Assembly: GCF_000469135.2 (NCBI RefSeq)
Contig: NZ_CP048117.1
Location: 1,029,501-1,093,500, forward strand
Source: Bacillus sp. SB49
GTDB taxonomy: Bacteria; Bacillota; Bacilli; Bacillales; Halobacillaceae
DNA: 64,000 nt
Reading direction: 5' to 3'
Numbering within the stretch: position 1 is the first letter of the stretch; every line of letters begins with the position of its first letter. The notes below the pieces were generated by a model. It had not been told where the DNA came from. It searched no databases and saw only the letters and a program-made list of their open reading frames with translations. The position numbers and the translations under genes are program-made. Shown here piece by piece: positions 9,265-17,521 of this stretch.

Positions 9265-10020
9265 ATGATTAAACGTAAGAGTCGGAGAGAAATTGAGAAG
9301 ATGCACGAAGCTGGTAAACTGCTGGCAAGTGTACATGAACGTCTACGCAGCTTCATCAAGCCGGGCGTAACGACGATGGAAATTGAACAATTCGTAGAGA
9401 AATACTTGGCGGAACACGGAGCGACAGGGGAACAGAAAGGGTACCAAGGGTATGAATTCACAACATGTGCTTCCATTAATGATGAAATCTGCCATGGATT
9501 CCCTCGCACCGAGAAATTAAATGCCGGCGATATCGTAACGATTGATATGGTCGTAAACTTGAACGGCTACCTTGCTGACTCTGCCTGGACGCACGCGGTT
9601 GGAGAAATCAGTGAGGATGCCCGTAAGCTGATGGATGTAACGAAAACGTCCCTTTATAAAGGGATTGAGCAGGCAGTGCCGGGTAACCGCATTGGAGATA
9701 TCGGTCATGCCATTCAAAGTTACGCAGAAGGAGAAGGGTATTCTGTCGTCCGTGACTTTACTGGACACGGCATTGGTGAATCCATTCACGAAGACCCATA
9801 TATCCCTCACTTCGGAGCTGCCGGTAAAGGGGCACGTTTGAAAGATGGTATGGTCATTACGATTGAACCGATGATCAATATCGGTGGATGGGCAAGCCAG
9901 ATGGATGAAAACAACTGGACAGCACGCACCGTAGACGGATCCTTGTCTGCTCAGTACGAGCATACCATTGCGATTACGAAAGATGGTCCAATCATCTTAA
10001 CAGAGCAAAGCGAAGAATAA
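9265..10020 (+). CDS. map: Methionine aminopeptidase type I
   Basis: The 251-residue enzyme removes initiator Met from nascent proteins. All five metal ligands of the pita-bread fold can be placed: Asp in VTIDMVV and in LADSAW, His in TGHGIG, Glu in TIEPM and Glu in QYEHTIA. It resembles the second Bacillus paralogue (MapB/YflG) more than the map gene of the ribosomal protein operon; this copy also stands alone. The ribosome site is AAAGGGTTGAACCTAA. A strong terminator follows at once. Confidence 0.92.
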   Translation: MIKRKSRREIEKMHEAGKLLASVHERLRSFIKPGVTTMEIEQFVEKYLAEHGATGEQKGYQGYEFTTCASINDEICHGFPRTEKLNAGDIVTIDMVVNLNGYLADSAWTHAVGEISEDARKLMDVTKTSLYKGIEQAVPGNRIGDIGHAIQSYAEGEGYSVVRDFTGHGIGESIHEDPYIPHFGAAGKGARLKDGMVITIEPMINIGGWASQMDENNWTARTVDGSLSAQYEHTIAITKDGPIILTEQSEE

Positions 10021-10022
10021 AG

Positions 10023-10053
10023 AAAAAGCCCGGCAATGGATGCCGGGCTTTTT
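10023..10053 (+). terminator. Terminator of map
   Basis: A perfect AAAAAGCCCGGCA / TGCCGGGCTTTTT hairpin lies two bases after the map stop codon. Confidence 0.9.
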
Positions 10054-10058
10054 CGTAT

Positions 10059-10085
10059 AAAAAAACTCCCCGGAAAGGGGAGTTT
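10059..10085 (-). terminator. Terminator of the csp gene
   Basis: The AAACTCCCC / GGGGAGTTT stem is followed on the minus strand by a run of T. It lies eight bases after the csp stop codon. Confidence 0.85.
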
Positions 10086-10093
10086 ATACGTCC

Positions 10094-10291
10094 TTATTTT
10101 TGAACGTTAGCTGCTTGTGGTCCACGCTGACCTTCTTCGATTTCGAAAGTTACAACTTGACCTTCTTCAAGAGTTTTGAAACCTTCTTCTTGAATTGCAG
10201 AGAAGTGTACGAAGACGTCGTCTTGACCTTCTACTTCAATAAATCCGAAACCTTTTTCTGCGTTAAACCATTTTACTGTACCTTCAACCAT
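10094..10291 (-). CDS. cspD: Cold shock protein (CspB/CspD type)
   Basis: The 65-residue single cold-shock domain has RNP1 KGFGFIEV and RNP2 VFVHF, with the family start [14 protein letters not shown]. It binds single-stranded RNA and DNA and keeps mRNA unfolded in the cytoplasm. The start is the ATG at 10291, nine bases after AGGAGG; an upstream in-frame TTG two codons earlier is ignored. A good extended -10 promoter lies about 130 bases upstream, so the mRNA has the long leader typical of csp genes. Confidence 0.95.
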   Translation of the reverse strand: MVEGTVKWFNAEKGFGFIEVEGQDDVFVHFSAIQEEGFKTLEEGQVVTFEIEEGQRGPQAANVQK

Positions 10292-10421
10292 GTACAATTA
10301 CCTCCTGCGTGGAACATCCACATTGTATTACTATTCTTGCTCTCTTCAATTCCATCAAGACGACATCTTTCAAAACATCTTCTCTTGCATGAATCTGATT
10401 GAACAACGAATAATTAACATC

Positions 10422-10450
10422 AGTATAACAGATGGCCCAATTGAATGAAA
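10422..10450 (-). promoter_or_regulatory. Sigma-A promoter with extended -10 for the csp gene; long leader
   Basis: On the minus strand a TTTCAT -35 lies 17 bases from a TATACT -10 preceded by an extended TG (TGTTATACT). Transcription would start near 10415, leaving a leader of about 124 bases before the csp ATG. Long leaders of csp genes act as cold-responsive RNA thermosensors in known cases; that role is inferred here. Confidence 0.6.
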
Positions 10451-10486
10451 GCCCTATCTCGAAGAAAGTTGCCATTAATTTGGATG

Positions 10487-11338
10487 TTATTCCTGGGGCT
10501 GTTTTGTGTATGCTTTATTCAGCAGAGCGAAGAGGCTTTTCTCTACAATCGCATCCACATCCCCCTTAGGAATCCTGACTAATTCCGGCAGAGAATATCC
10601 CTGTTCGAGAAGGTGGGAAACAACGAGCCATCCGGTGTAATTGGCCTCTTTTTCGTAACCGGATGCGCCTGTACCTTTTGTAAAGGAATAGAGTGCTTCA
10701 TAATCCGTCCGATGGAGGTGTGGAAGAATGTTGATCATCACCCGGTTAGGTTCACGGGTACATCCCTCCTGATCCCACGTGAAGCAGGGGTCAAATCTGC
10801 TGTCGTCCTCGAGAAGAGCCTGAGTCGTATGGAGAGCGACCCCTTCCTGGAATAGGAGCTGTCCAAGCGTCCTGGTGAAGCTCGGGGCAAGACCCGAACG
10901 GCTGCAGTGTACGACTCGGGCCAGTTCCTGAATCAACCGGGATTCACTCGCTTCCAGCTCAACCGGGAAGCAGAGGGTATAAGTATCTTCTTCTTTAACG
11001 ATGAAAGGGTCCGTTTCAAAGGTGCCTACGAAGAACAGCACGGTCAAAGATATCGGCTCTGTGTACCGCATTGTTTGTTTTATATAATCGAAACGATCGT
11101 TCAAGTCCACTGGGTCCATTTCAAAATACTTGATACGTTCGTAGGCGAGAGGGTACTGTCCCCACCCATATTCAAGCATTTCTTTAGCGAGCTGGTCATT
11201 CTGGTATCCCGGAGGTGTGTGGGGAAAAGCGTAATGTTCCTTCCAAAGGCTTAAGCGTTCATGCGGAGGTGTTTTGGATGCCAAATCATAAAACGTTAAG
11301 AAACGATCCAACATTTGTTCACACTTGACAGCAGTCAT
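10487..11338 (-). CDS. Putative DUF2268-like protein, degenerate zincin motif
   Basis: The 283-residue cytosolic protein resembles the YjaZ/DUF2268 group of predicted zinc peptidases in layout: an N-terminal helical region, then a helix where the active site should be, followed by FQEGVALH. However, the expected HExxH helix reads QELARVVH near residue 139, so the first metal-binding His is Gln and the second is Arg. It may be a non-catalytic relative or a different family. GGGAGGAGATCATC precedes the ATG. It is flanked by csp and an alpha/beta hydrolase gene on the same strand. Confidence 0.55.
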   Translation of the reverse strand: MTAVKCEQMLDRFLTFYDLASKTPPHERLSLWKEHYAFPHTPPGYQNDQLAKEMLEYGWGQYPLAYERIKYFEMDPVDLNDRFDYIKQTMRYTEPISLTVLFFVGTFETDPFIVKEEDTYTLCFPVELEASESRLIQELARVVHCSRSGLAPSFTRTLGQLLFQEGVALHTTQALLEDDSRFDPCFTWDQEGCTREPNRVMINILPHLHRTDYEALYSFTKGTGASGYEKEANYTGWLVVSHLLEQGYSLPELVRIPKGDVDAIVEKSLFALLNKAYTKQPQE

Positions 11339-11358
11339 GATGATCTCCTCCCAATGGA

Positions 11359-12186
11359 TTATGGTTTATTTAAGAATTCCAATCTTTTATTCCACACTTC
11401 TTGAGCATCACTGCCGATCCAAATCAAATGACTGTCCGAGTCGACTTCAAATATTTCACAATCACGGACGTTTGACTTTAAGAGAACGGCATGGGCATAG
11501 GGGACGGAGCGGTCATAATGGGAATACATTCCAAGTACCGGTACTTCCAGACGATCCATCACCGGGACCTGATGTCTCAAATCCGTCCGAAATCCTTTGC
11601 CGGAACGGGAAGTGGCAATCATGTCATAAATGAAGCGACGGTCGTTTGTAGACAACTCCCGGACGATATGATCGGCATCTTTCGTTGTTAACTCTGCCAG
11701 CATCTGTTTGATGACGAGGTCCGGAAATAGGGTAAGCATCGTCTTCAAACTTTTCCAAAACACTTTCTCAGCCGGGCCGAATAACACTTGTGCCCGCCGT
11801 CTTACTTTTTCTTCCCAAGGCATGGTCATTGCCGCTTCCATGATCAGCTTGGACACACGATCAGGGTGATGCAGTGCCAGGGCGATGCCGGTAGGACCTG
11901 CGGCTGATACAGCAATGACATGGACCTTCTCCAAACGTAAATGATTGAGAACTTCAATGATCGTATCGGCGAAAGCGTCAGGCGTGCGTCCTGTGGATAT
12001 ATCCGTTCCATCGTATCCTGGACGGGAAATCGTAAGCAGGGAATAGCCTTCATAGACAAGGCTGCCGTGGGAAAGGTCGGTTTCCCTGGTGCAGTGCCCG
12101 CCTTTCAGAAGCAGCACAACAGGGCCGACTCCTTTATATGTATATTCAACGACTCCTTTGGACGTATCGAGTAATGCTGTCGTCAT
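11359..12186 (-). CDS. Alpha/beta hydrolase
   Basis: The 275-residue alpha/beta hydrolase has an oxyanion strand VVLLLKGG, a nucleophile elbow with VSAAGPTG (nucleophile Ser in A-x-S-A-A-G, a variant of G-x-S-x-G), a cap of helices around residues 130-210 and a late Asp/His pair (MYSHYDRSVPYAH and DSDSHL). The start is the ATG at 12186, eight bases after AAAGGG, rather than one seven codons upstream. The substrate is unknown. The elbow having Ala before Ser and lacking the first Gly is atypical. Confidence 0.8.
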   Translation of the reverse strand: MTTALLDTSKGVVEYTYKGVGPVVLLLKGGHCTRETDLSHGSLVYEGYSLLTISRPGYDGTDISTGRTPDAFADTIIEVLNHLRLEKVHVIAVSAAGPTGIALALHHPDRVSKLIMEAAMTMPWEEKVRRRAQVLFGPAEKVFWKSLKTMLTLFPDLVIKQMLAELTTKDADHIVRELSTNDRRFIYDMIATSRSGKGFRTDLRHQVPVMDRLEVPVLGMYSHYDRSVPYAHAVLLKSNVRDCEIFEVDSDSHLIWIGSDAQEVWNKRLEFLNKP

Positions 12187-12281
12187 GAAATCAGCCCTTT
12201 CTTTCATTTTCCATAAATTAAATATAAGCTATAATGAAGGAAATTGAAACATCAGATGATTCTGAAAAAAGAGGTGGGAAC

Positions 12282-13061
12282 ATGAGAATTGTGTCGATTT
12301 CTCCTAGCAATACTGAGATTGTCGCGTATTTGAATCAGACACATCTGTTGGTTGGTGTCGACAATTATTCTGATTACCCGGTGGAAGTAAAGAAGCTGCC
12401 AAAACTTGGCCCGGATTTGTCCATAGATATGGATAAAGTGGCTTCTTTGAAGCCTGACCTCGTCCTTGCGTCGTTATCCGTTCCGGGAATGGAGAAAAAT
12501 ATCGAAGCACTGGAAGACCGGGGCTTGCCCTACATTATATTGAAGGCGGACAGTCTTTATGAGATCGGCGAGGAAATCAGGAAAGTAGGCACAGCTCTTG
12601 GAGTAAAGCGGGAAGGAGAAGCAAAAGCATCGGCATTTCTCGCAGAAATTGATTCCTATCGACAGAAAAACAGGGAGAGTGGGGTTCGTCCTTCTCTTTA
12701 CTGGGAGTGGTGGCCCAAACCGGTGTTCAGTCCTGGAGGAAAGAACTGGTTGACGGAGATAAGCGAGCTGGCTGGTGCTGTCAATATTTTTGCTGACAAG
12801 GATATCGCTAATTATAAGACCGATTGGGAAGAAGTGAAGAGGAGAGATCCCGATCATATCTGCATGGTCTGGGTCGGCGTTGCGGAGGATAAGATGAATC
12901 CCGATCTACTAAAGAAAAGATCAGGGTGGAACGGGCTTAAGGCGTTAAAATACGAGAGGATTCACGTCTTGGAGGAATCGTTGTTCTGTCGTCCTGGTCC
13001 ACGTCTGCTGGCTGGACTTAGACAGCTTGATACTTTACTAAATGAAAAAAGAGACGGATGA
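12282..13061 (+). CDS. BtuF-like cobalamin-binding / ABC substrate-binding protein lacking a signal peptide
   Basis: The 259-residue periplasmic-binding-protein fold of the helical-backbone (BtuF/FhuD, class III) type begins MRIVSISPSNTEIVAYL and continues with KVASLKPDLVLA near residue 60, YWEWWPKPVFSPGGKNWL near residue 145 and a C-terminal FCRPGPRLLAGLRQLD. Relatives bind corrinoids or siderophores. There is no signal peptide or lipobox at the chosen ATG (ribosome site GAGGTGGGAA), and the upstream frame gives none either, so the product looks cytosolic. No permease or ATPase gene is adjacent. Confidence 0.82.
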   Translation: MRIVSISPSNTEIVAYLNQTHLLVGVDNYSDYPVEVKKLPKLGPDLSIDMDKVASLKPDLVLASLSVPGMEKNIEALEDRGLPYIILKADSLYEIGEEIRKVGTALGVKREGEAKASAFLAEIDSYRQKNRESGVRPSLYWEWWPKPVFSPGGKNWLTEISELAGAVNIFADKDIANYKTDWEEVKRRDPDHICMVWVGVAEDKMNPDLLKKRSGWNGLKALKYERIHVLEESLFCRPGPRLLAGLRQLDTLLNEKRDG

Positions 13062-13074
13062 ATTTCCGTCTCTT
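13047..13074 (-). terminator. Terminator of the MBL-fold hydrolase gene
   Basis: The AGAGACGGA / TTCCGTCTCT stem is followed on the minus strand by TTTTTT. It overlaps the 3' end of the convergent BtuF-like gene. Confidence 0.75.
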
Positions 13075-13081
13075 CGCCGGG

Positions 13082-13918
13082 CTAATGGATGTTTCGCTTA
13101 TGCTTCGGCACCGCGAGCTCTTTGAAGTTTTTTGCGAGCTCCTCCAATTGGGTCGTCAGGAGCTCTCCTTCCATTGGAAGCCCATGACCGGTAATCGCTA
13201 CTCCAGGGTTCAGTGCAGCCAATGCCTTGACGGATTTTTCCGCATCGTCCCAGTTATGAGTGAAATAGGCAGGTGGCCCATGGACGTGTTGATGCTGAAT
13301 GAACACAGCCATACTTGACTCCTGTTGAACCGTGATAAAGGCGTCGCCTGCGATCAGCGTCCTGTCCTGCTTTCTGAACAAGGAGACGTGTCCCGGTGTA
13401 TGTCCCGGGGTGTGAACGATACGCCAATCCTCTAAAAAAGGAAGTGTTCCATCTTCCGGAAGCGGGTGAACGTATTTGCTCAGATCGACCGGATCTGTTG
13501 GGAAGAACGGGGACAACAGCGAGAAGAGCCCGCCTCCAACTGTAGCATCTCCAACCGGATAATCCCGTTTGCCTGTTACATAATCCATCTCCAACGGGTG
13601 AATATATATGGGTACTTCCCAATGGTGCGCGAGCTTCTTCGCAGATCCGACATGGTCGAAGTGACCGTGAGTGAGGAGGATCGCCCGCGGGGGATTGTCC
13701 TGTCCAAACCTTTTTTCTACCGCTTCAATAATCCGTTTGCTGTAATGAGCTATGCCGCAATCGATCAATACCCAGTCCTTGGTGTCCTTGTTTCCTATAA
13801 ATACCACATTTGCAATCAGTGTTCTATAAAATGCAAGGTCCGGAAGAACTTCCTCTGCCTCTGCATGCCCCATATGCCAATCGTCATTCGAATGTTCTCC
13901 ATGCTCGAACGTTTCCAA
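13082..13918 (-). CDS. MBL-fold metallo-hydrolase
   Basis: The 278-residue metallo-beta-lactamase-fold protein carries the dinuclear zinc motif THGHFDHVG near residue 88, a distal His in HTPGHTPGHVSLF, an Asp in IAGDAF and a final His in ITGHGLP. The TTG at 13918 is the likely start because AGAGGTG sits six bases before it; the GTG at 13927 overlaps that ribosome site. Members hydrolyse thioesters, lactones or phosphodiesters; the substrate is unknown. A possible glyoxalase-II-like activity is only a family-level guess. Confidence 0.87.
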   Translation of the reverse strand: METFEHGEHSNDDWHMGHAEAEEVLPDLAFYRTLIANVVFIGNKDTKDWVLIDCGIAHYSKRIIEAVEKRFGQDNPPRAILLTHGHFDHVGSAKKLAHHWEVPIYIHPLEMDYVTGKRDYPVGDATVGGGLFSLLSPFFPTDPVDLSKYVHPLPEDGTLPFLEDWRIVHTPGHTPGHVSLFRKQDRTLIAGDAFITVQQESSMAVFIQHQHVHGPPAYFTHNWDDAEKSVKALAALNPGVAITGHGLPMEGELLTTQLEELAKNFKELAVPKHKRNIH

Positions 13919-14070
13919 TCGCTTCACCTCTTTCTTTTCCTTTCTTTATTTTGAGTGGTTCGCTCCTGCTTTATTCAAGAAGAGGGGATGCGGAAACAGG
14001 ATATGGTAATAAGGCTTCCGATCTGCGTTAAAGGTATGGCTTTTCCTGTCAATATTTCTTCTGAAAGCTG

Positions 14071-14100
14071 AAAAAAAGAGCGCAGAGTGCGCTCTTTTTA
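14071..14100 (-). terminator. Terminator of nhaC
   Basis: AAAAAGAGCGCA / TGCGCTCTTTTT, a perfect 12-bp stem, ends eight bases past the nhaC stop codon with a T tract on the minus strand. Confidence 0.9.
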
Positions 14101-14107
14101 CCTTTGT

Positions 14108-15508
14108 TCAATTCACTTTTCGATATGTTTCTTCTGCTTTCGGTGTCAGAGTCCTTCCCGTCAATCCGAAAAGGATCGTGAGTATCGGACAGAGGATACA
14201 GAAGAAGGCGAAAGGTAGGTAATCCAGCACCGAAACCCCGAGAACGTCGGCAAGGAAGACACCGCACACGCTCCACGGAACGAGCGGATTGATTACTGTA
14301 CCGGCATCTTCCAGTGTCCGGGAGAGGTTCTTCTTCGCAAGACCTGCTTTCTCATACACGCTTTGGTATGCTTCTCCTGTCAGGAGAATGGAAAGGTATT
14401 GCTCTCCGATAGCAACATTGATCCCGATGGCTGTGAGTGCTGTCGAAACGGTCGCTGCCCGTGCGGACTTCAAAGTGCTCTGAACGCTGGAGAGAACGGC
14501 TGGTATCACTCCTGTAACAAAGAATAATCCTCCTAATGCGAGTGCCAGAATGACGAGAGAAACGGTGAAGAGCATTCCGTTCATCCCGCCACGGGTTAGC
14601 AACTGGTCGATGACTTCGTTTCCAGTCGTTCCCTGAAAACCTCCAAACCAAGTACTCCATAATGCCTGCCAGTCAAGGATTCCCCGTAAACCTGCGATGA
14701 CAGTGGCAGTCATACTGCTGATGGCGAGAGATAAGAACGCCGGTCTTTTGGTCATCGTCATGATAACTAAGACAAGAAGAGGAATCCAAGACGTCCAATG
14801 CATTAATCCGGTGTCCACAAGACCGATACGAAATTCATCCAGTGCTTCTGTATTCGTCGATGCATCAGGAGACAGAAATATGAAAAGCACGAAAGTCAGA
14901 ATGGAAGCCGGAATAGTCGTCCAGGCCATATTTTTGATATGATCGAATAAGTCGACCTTTACGACGGTAGAGGCTAGGTTGGTTGTATCTGACAATGGTG
15001 ACATTTTATCTCCGAAGAAAGCACCGGAGACGATTGCTCCCGCTGTCATGGGTAAGGAAACATCTGCGGACTGTGCTACACCCATAAAGGCGACACCGAC
15101 AGTTGCTGCGGTTGTAAAAGAACTCCCCAGGGCGACGCCTACGATGGCTGTGACCGCGAAGATGATGGCCAGGAACCAAGGACCTCCGGCCAGCAGGAAG
15201 CCTGTATTCATAAGTACGGGAATGGTACCGCTCGCCATCCAGCTGGAAATAAGTATTCCGATGACGAAGAATAACAGAACGGCTCCCATTCCCGTCTGAG
15301 CACCTTCGACCATTCCGTGCTGCAATTGCTTAAACGACATCTTCTTTAAGAGACCGTAACCGATCATGATGAAGATGCCGATCAGAATCGGTACATGGGG
15401 AGTTGCCTGCAGACCTATAATGAAATAACTGATGACTCCCACTGTGATCAAAAGCATAATAATGGATTCTATGATGCCGGGCAGTGATTTGGGCTGTAAA
15501 TGTAACAT
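14108..15508 (-). CDS. nhaC: NhaC-family antiporter under T-box control (probable amino-acid/tyrosine-linked transporter)
   Basis: The 466-residue NhaC-family carrier has about 11-12 membrane helices. Visible signatures are VALGSSFTTAATVGVAFMG near residue 125, GAFFGDKMSPLSDTTNLA near residue 165 and a late NPLVPWSVCG loop. Homologues are annotated as Na+/H+ (or malate/lactate) antiporters. Transcription passes through a tyrosine-type T-box leader, and B. subtilis YheL has the same arrangement, so the physiological substrate may be tyrosine. AGGAGGAATAGGAT precedes the ATG. It is divergent from azlCD. Confidence 0.9.
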   Translation of the reverse strand: MLHLQPKSLPGIIESIIMLLITVGVISYFIIGLQATPHVPILIGIFIMIGYGLLKKMSFKQLQHGMVEGAQTGMGAVLLFFVIGILISSWMASGTIPVLMNTGFLLAGGPWFLAIIFAVTAIVGVALGSSFTTAATVGVAFMGVAQSADVSLPMTAGAIVSGAFFGDKMSPLSDTTNLASTVVKVDLFDHIKNMAWTTIPASILTFVLFIFLSPDASTNTEALDEFRIGLVDTGLMHWTSWIPLLVLVIMTMTKRPAFLSLAISSMTATVIAGLRGILDWQALWSTWFGGFQGTTGNEVIDQLLTRGGMNGMLFTVSLVILALALGGLFFVTGVIPAVLSSVQSTLKSARAATVSTALTAIGINVAIGEQYLSILLTGEAYQSVYEKAGLAKKNLSRTLEDAGTVINPLVPWSVCGVFLADVLGVSVLDYLPFAFFCILCPILTILFGLTGRTLTPKAEETYRKVN

Positions 15509-15535
15509 ATCCTATTCCTCCTGTTCTTTTCTGCA

Positions 15536-15781
15536 TACAAAAAAGCCTCGTCCTGGATCAGGGACGAAGCTTTACTCCGCGGTACCACCCTTGTTGGTAA
15601 GATAACTTACCCGCTCATTTGGTGTATCATCTGCAGCGAACCCTGTAATTCAAAGTTGGAAGGGCCCGGATTTCCACCATTTCATCCGGTCTCTGACTGC
15701 TGCTCTTTCCACTTCTACTTCGGAGTTCCTGATACGTATATATTCTTTTTCGCTTGAACGCTTTTGTGCAATGAAGTAAGT
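15536..15781 (-). promoter_or_regulatory. T-box riboswitch leader, tyrosine specifier, upstream of nhaC
   Basis: The minus strand carries the T-box core GGGTGGTACCGCGG at 15577-15590, whose TGGT would pair with a tRNA ending in A-CCA. A terminator stem (GCTTCGTCC / GGACGAGGC, then TTTTTT) lies at 15538-15573. Stem I can be drawn: GAAC-CC pairs with GG-GTTC, and AAGTGG-AA pairs with TTCC-AACTT. The internal loop has AGTA opposite GAA, the usual loop-E. The codon after that GAA-T is TAC (15645-15647), followed by A, so the specifier is Tyr. Uncharged tRNA-Tyr should therefore switch on nhaC. Confidence 0.88.
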
Positions 15782-15787
15782 AAATAC

Positions 15788-15816
15788 ATAATATGAAAAA
15801 CAAGGCTCCATGTCAA
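15788..15816 (-). promoter_or_regulatory. Sigma-A promoter of the T-box/nhaC unit
   Basis: A consensus TTGACA (15811-15816) is followed after exactly 17 bases by TATTAT (15788-15793) on the minus strand. Transcription would start near 15781. Confidence 0.85.
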
Positions 15817-15908
15817 TGGTTTTTTATGCTAGTCTATTTTCTTTGATCCTGATATTCTGTATATTGTAAATATTGTGAAGTTCTTAGTCGATCAGGAGGG
15901 GTTGCTAG

Positions 15909-16649
15909 ATGGGAGCATCACTAATTGGAACGCCTGTTCCTGCGACACGTTTACATATGGTAAGGAACGGGATTGTTGCAGGTATGCCGATCATGCTCGG
16001 TTATCTCCCTGTAGCCTTGACCTATGGCGTACTGGCGGGAAGGTCGGGGATGACTATGGTGGAATTGACCTTAATGAGCGTATTGGTGTTCGCCGGAGCT
16101 GCGCAATTCCTGGCTGTAGGTATGGTGGCTTCGGGAACCGGAATCATTGAAATCATCCTTGCTACATTCGTTCTTAATTTTCGTCATTTTATCATGAGCT
16201 TTTCTTTTGTCAATCGTTTAAAAGGGATTGCCGTTAAACCCAAGCTTCCGATGGCGCTTGGACTTACGGATGAAACGTTTGCTATGTCTTCCTTATATAA
16301 GGATCCTGCCGACGAGCGGCATGGAGCGTATTTCTATGCGTCTCTTATTTTGACTGCTTATGTTTCCTGGGTTGCGGGTTCTTTCTTCGGAGGAGTGCTC
16401 GGGGATGTCATGCCGGAACGTCTGAGTGACAGCATGGGAATTGCGTTATATGCGATGTTTATCGGACTATTAATTCCATCTTTAAAAGGAAGTGTTCGAG
16501 TCGCATCCATAGCAGGAGCGGCTATGCTCATTAATTTTATTTGTCAATCCCCTGAGATGAGTGAAGGATGGTCGATTGTTCTCGGTACGGTAATCGGCGG
16601 CTTCCTCGGGATATGGATGCCGGATGAAGAAGGGGGAGAAGGTAAGTGA
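15909..16649 (+). CDS. azlC: AzlC-family branched-chain amino acid exporter, large subunit
   Basis: The 246-residue membrane protein has the AzlC layout: GIVAGMPIMLGYLPVALTYGVLA near residue 20, VFAGAAQFLAVGM near residue 60, NFRHFIMSFSF near residue 94 and LTDETFAM near residue 118. Together with AzlD it forms a branched-chain amino acid (or analogue) efflux pair. CAGGAGGGGTTGCTAG precedes the ATG. azlD follows with a GTGA start-stop overlap. It is divergent from the T-box-controlled nhaC, and no regulator gene is adjacent. Confidence 0.92.
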   Translation: MGASLIGTPVPATRLHMVRNGIVAGMPIMLGYLPVALTYGVLAGRSGMTMVELTLMSVLVFAGAAQFLAVGMVASGTGIIEIILATFVLNFRHFIMSFSFVNRLKGIAVKPKLPMALGLTDETFAMSSLYKDPADERHGAYFYASLILTAYVSWVAGSFFGGVLGDVMPERLSDSMGIALYAMFIGLLIPSLKGSVRVASIAGAAMLINFICQSPEMSEGWSIVLGTVIGGFLGIWMPDEEGGEGK

Positions 16650-16939
16650 TCGTTTGGATGATTATCGGTATGGCCGTTGTTACAGCCATCCCTCGCATTG
16701 CTCCGGTATGGATTGCCGGGTTCGTCAGCTTTCCTCCTTGGGTGGATCGGTGGTTAAATGCCATTCCTTACGCCGCGTTAGGAGCGTTAATCTTTCCTGG
16801 TATTCTGCGTGTAAAGCCGGATGCCCCGCAGGTCGGTATCATTGCGGGTCTTGCGGCCGTTTTGTTAGCCTGGCTGAAAGTACCCGTCATAGGAGTGGTT
16901 CTTGGTGCGGTCATCGTGGTGTTCCTCCTGACGTTGTAG
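16646..16939 (+). CDS. azlD: AzlD-family exporter, small subunit
   Basis: This 97-residue protein with three to four hydrophobic helices has the AzlD signature RIAPVWIAG...PPWVDRWLNAIPYAALGALIFPG. The GTG start overlaps the azlC TGA (GTGA), a sign of translational coupling. It is required with AzlC for export in known systems. Confidence 0.9.
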   Translation: MIVWMIIGMAVVTAIPRIAPVWIAGFVSFPPWVDRWLNAIPYAALGALIFPGILRVKPDAPQVGIIAGLAAVLLAWLKVPVIGVVLGAVIVVFLLTL

Positions 16940-17000
16940 GCACACCTCTGGTTGGGGTGCATATCGTATAAGGATAATTCGCGGAAGGGATTTGATCGTT

Positions 17001-17399
17001 ATGTACCGACAACAATGGTTTCCTTTCGGGCCGCCGGGACGACCGCCCGGCCCTTCAGGCCCCCCTGGACCTCCAGGGCTCCCACCCGGGCCTCCAGGAC
17101 CGCCGTTTGGAGGTGGAAGTGGTGCAGGACAGCTGCCGCCCCCTCCGCCCCCTCCTCCGCCGGAACCGCAGCAAAATCAGTACCAGTCTCCTGCCCCCCT
17201 TGCTGTGGATCCGCAGTCTCTGTTCGGCTGCATGTACCGGAATACGTGGATTCGCTTAGAGAATGGCAGCTCTTTCTGGTTTTATCCGACGTTCATCGGG
17301 AGGACGTCGGTCGCGGGATACAGATGGCAGCGCCGCCGGCAGCAATGGGTTTATACCGGTTTCGACACCCGGTTAATAGCAAGCTTCCAGTGTAGATAA
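17001..17399 (+). CDS. Collagen-like, proline-rich protein with a conserved C-terminal domain
   Basis: The 132-residue protein has Gly-Pro-Pro triplets from about residue 9 to 37, then a run of nine prolines near residue 47. A non-repetitive C-terminal domain follows (PQSLFGCMYRNTWIRLENGS, then FYPTFIGRTSVAGYRW and FDTRLIASFQC) with two Cys. Related proteins of unknown role are common in Bacillaceae, sometimes mislabelled transporters. There is no signal peptide. The ATG at 17001 follows GGAAGGG by 11 bases. GC content rises sharply across the repeats. A spore-coat or other surface role is possible but unproven. Confidence 0.8.
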   Translation: MYRQQWFPFGPPGRPPGPSGPPGPPGLPPGPPGPPFGGGSGAGQLPPPPPPPPPEPQQNQYQSPAPLAVDPQSLFGCMYRNTWIRLENGSSFWFYPTFIGRTSVAGYRWQRRRQQWVYTGFDTRLIASFQCR

Positions 17400-17405
17400 G
17401 GGAGA

Positions 17406-17440
17406 AAGGATGATGCCCTCAGGTATCATCCTTTTTTATT
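17406..17440 (+). terminator. Terminator of the collagen-like gene
   Basis: AAGGATGAT / ATCATCCTT with a 9-base loop and TTTTTTATT, just after the stop codon. Confidence 0.85.
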
Positions 17441-17521
17441 GACGGCCGCAACGGGAAGAAGACTGCTATTTACAAGGCATTCTGATACAATAGAAGCATC
17501 TTAAGTGAAGGGACGAGTACC

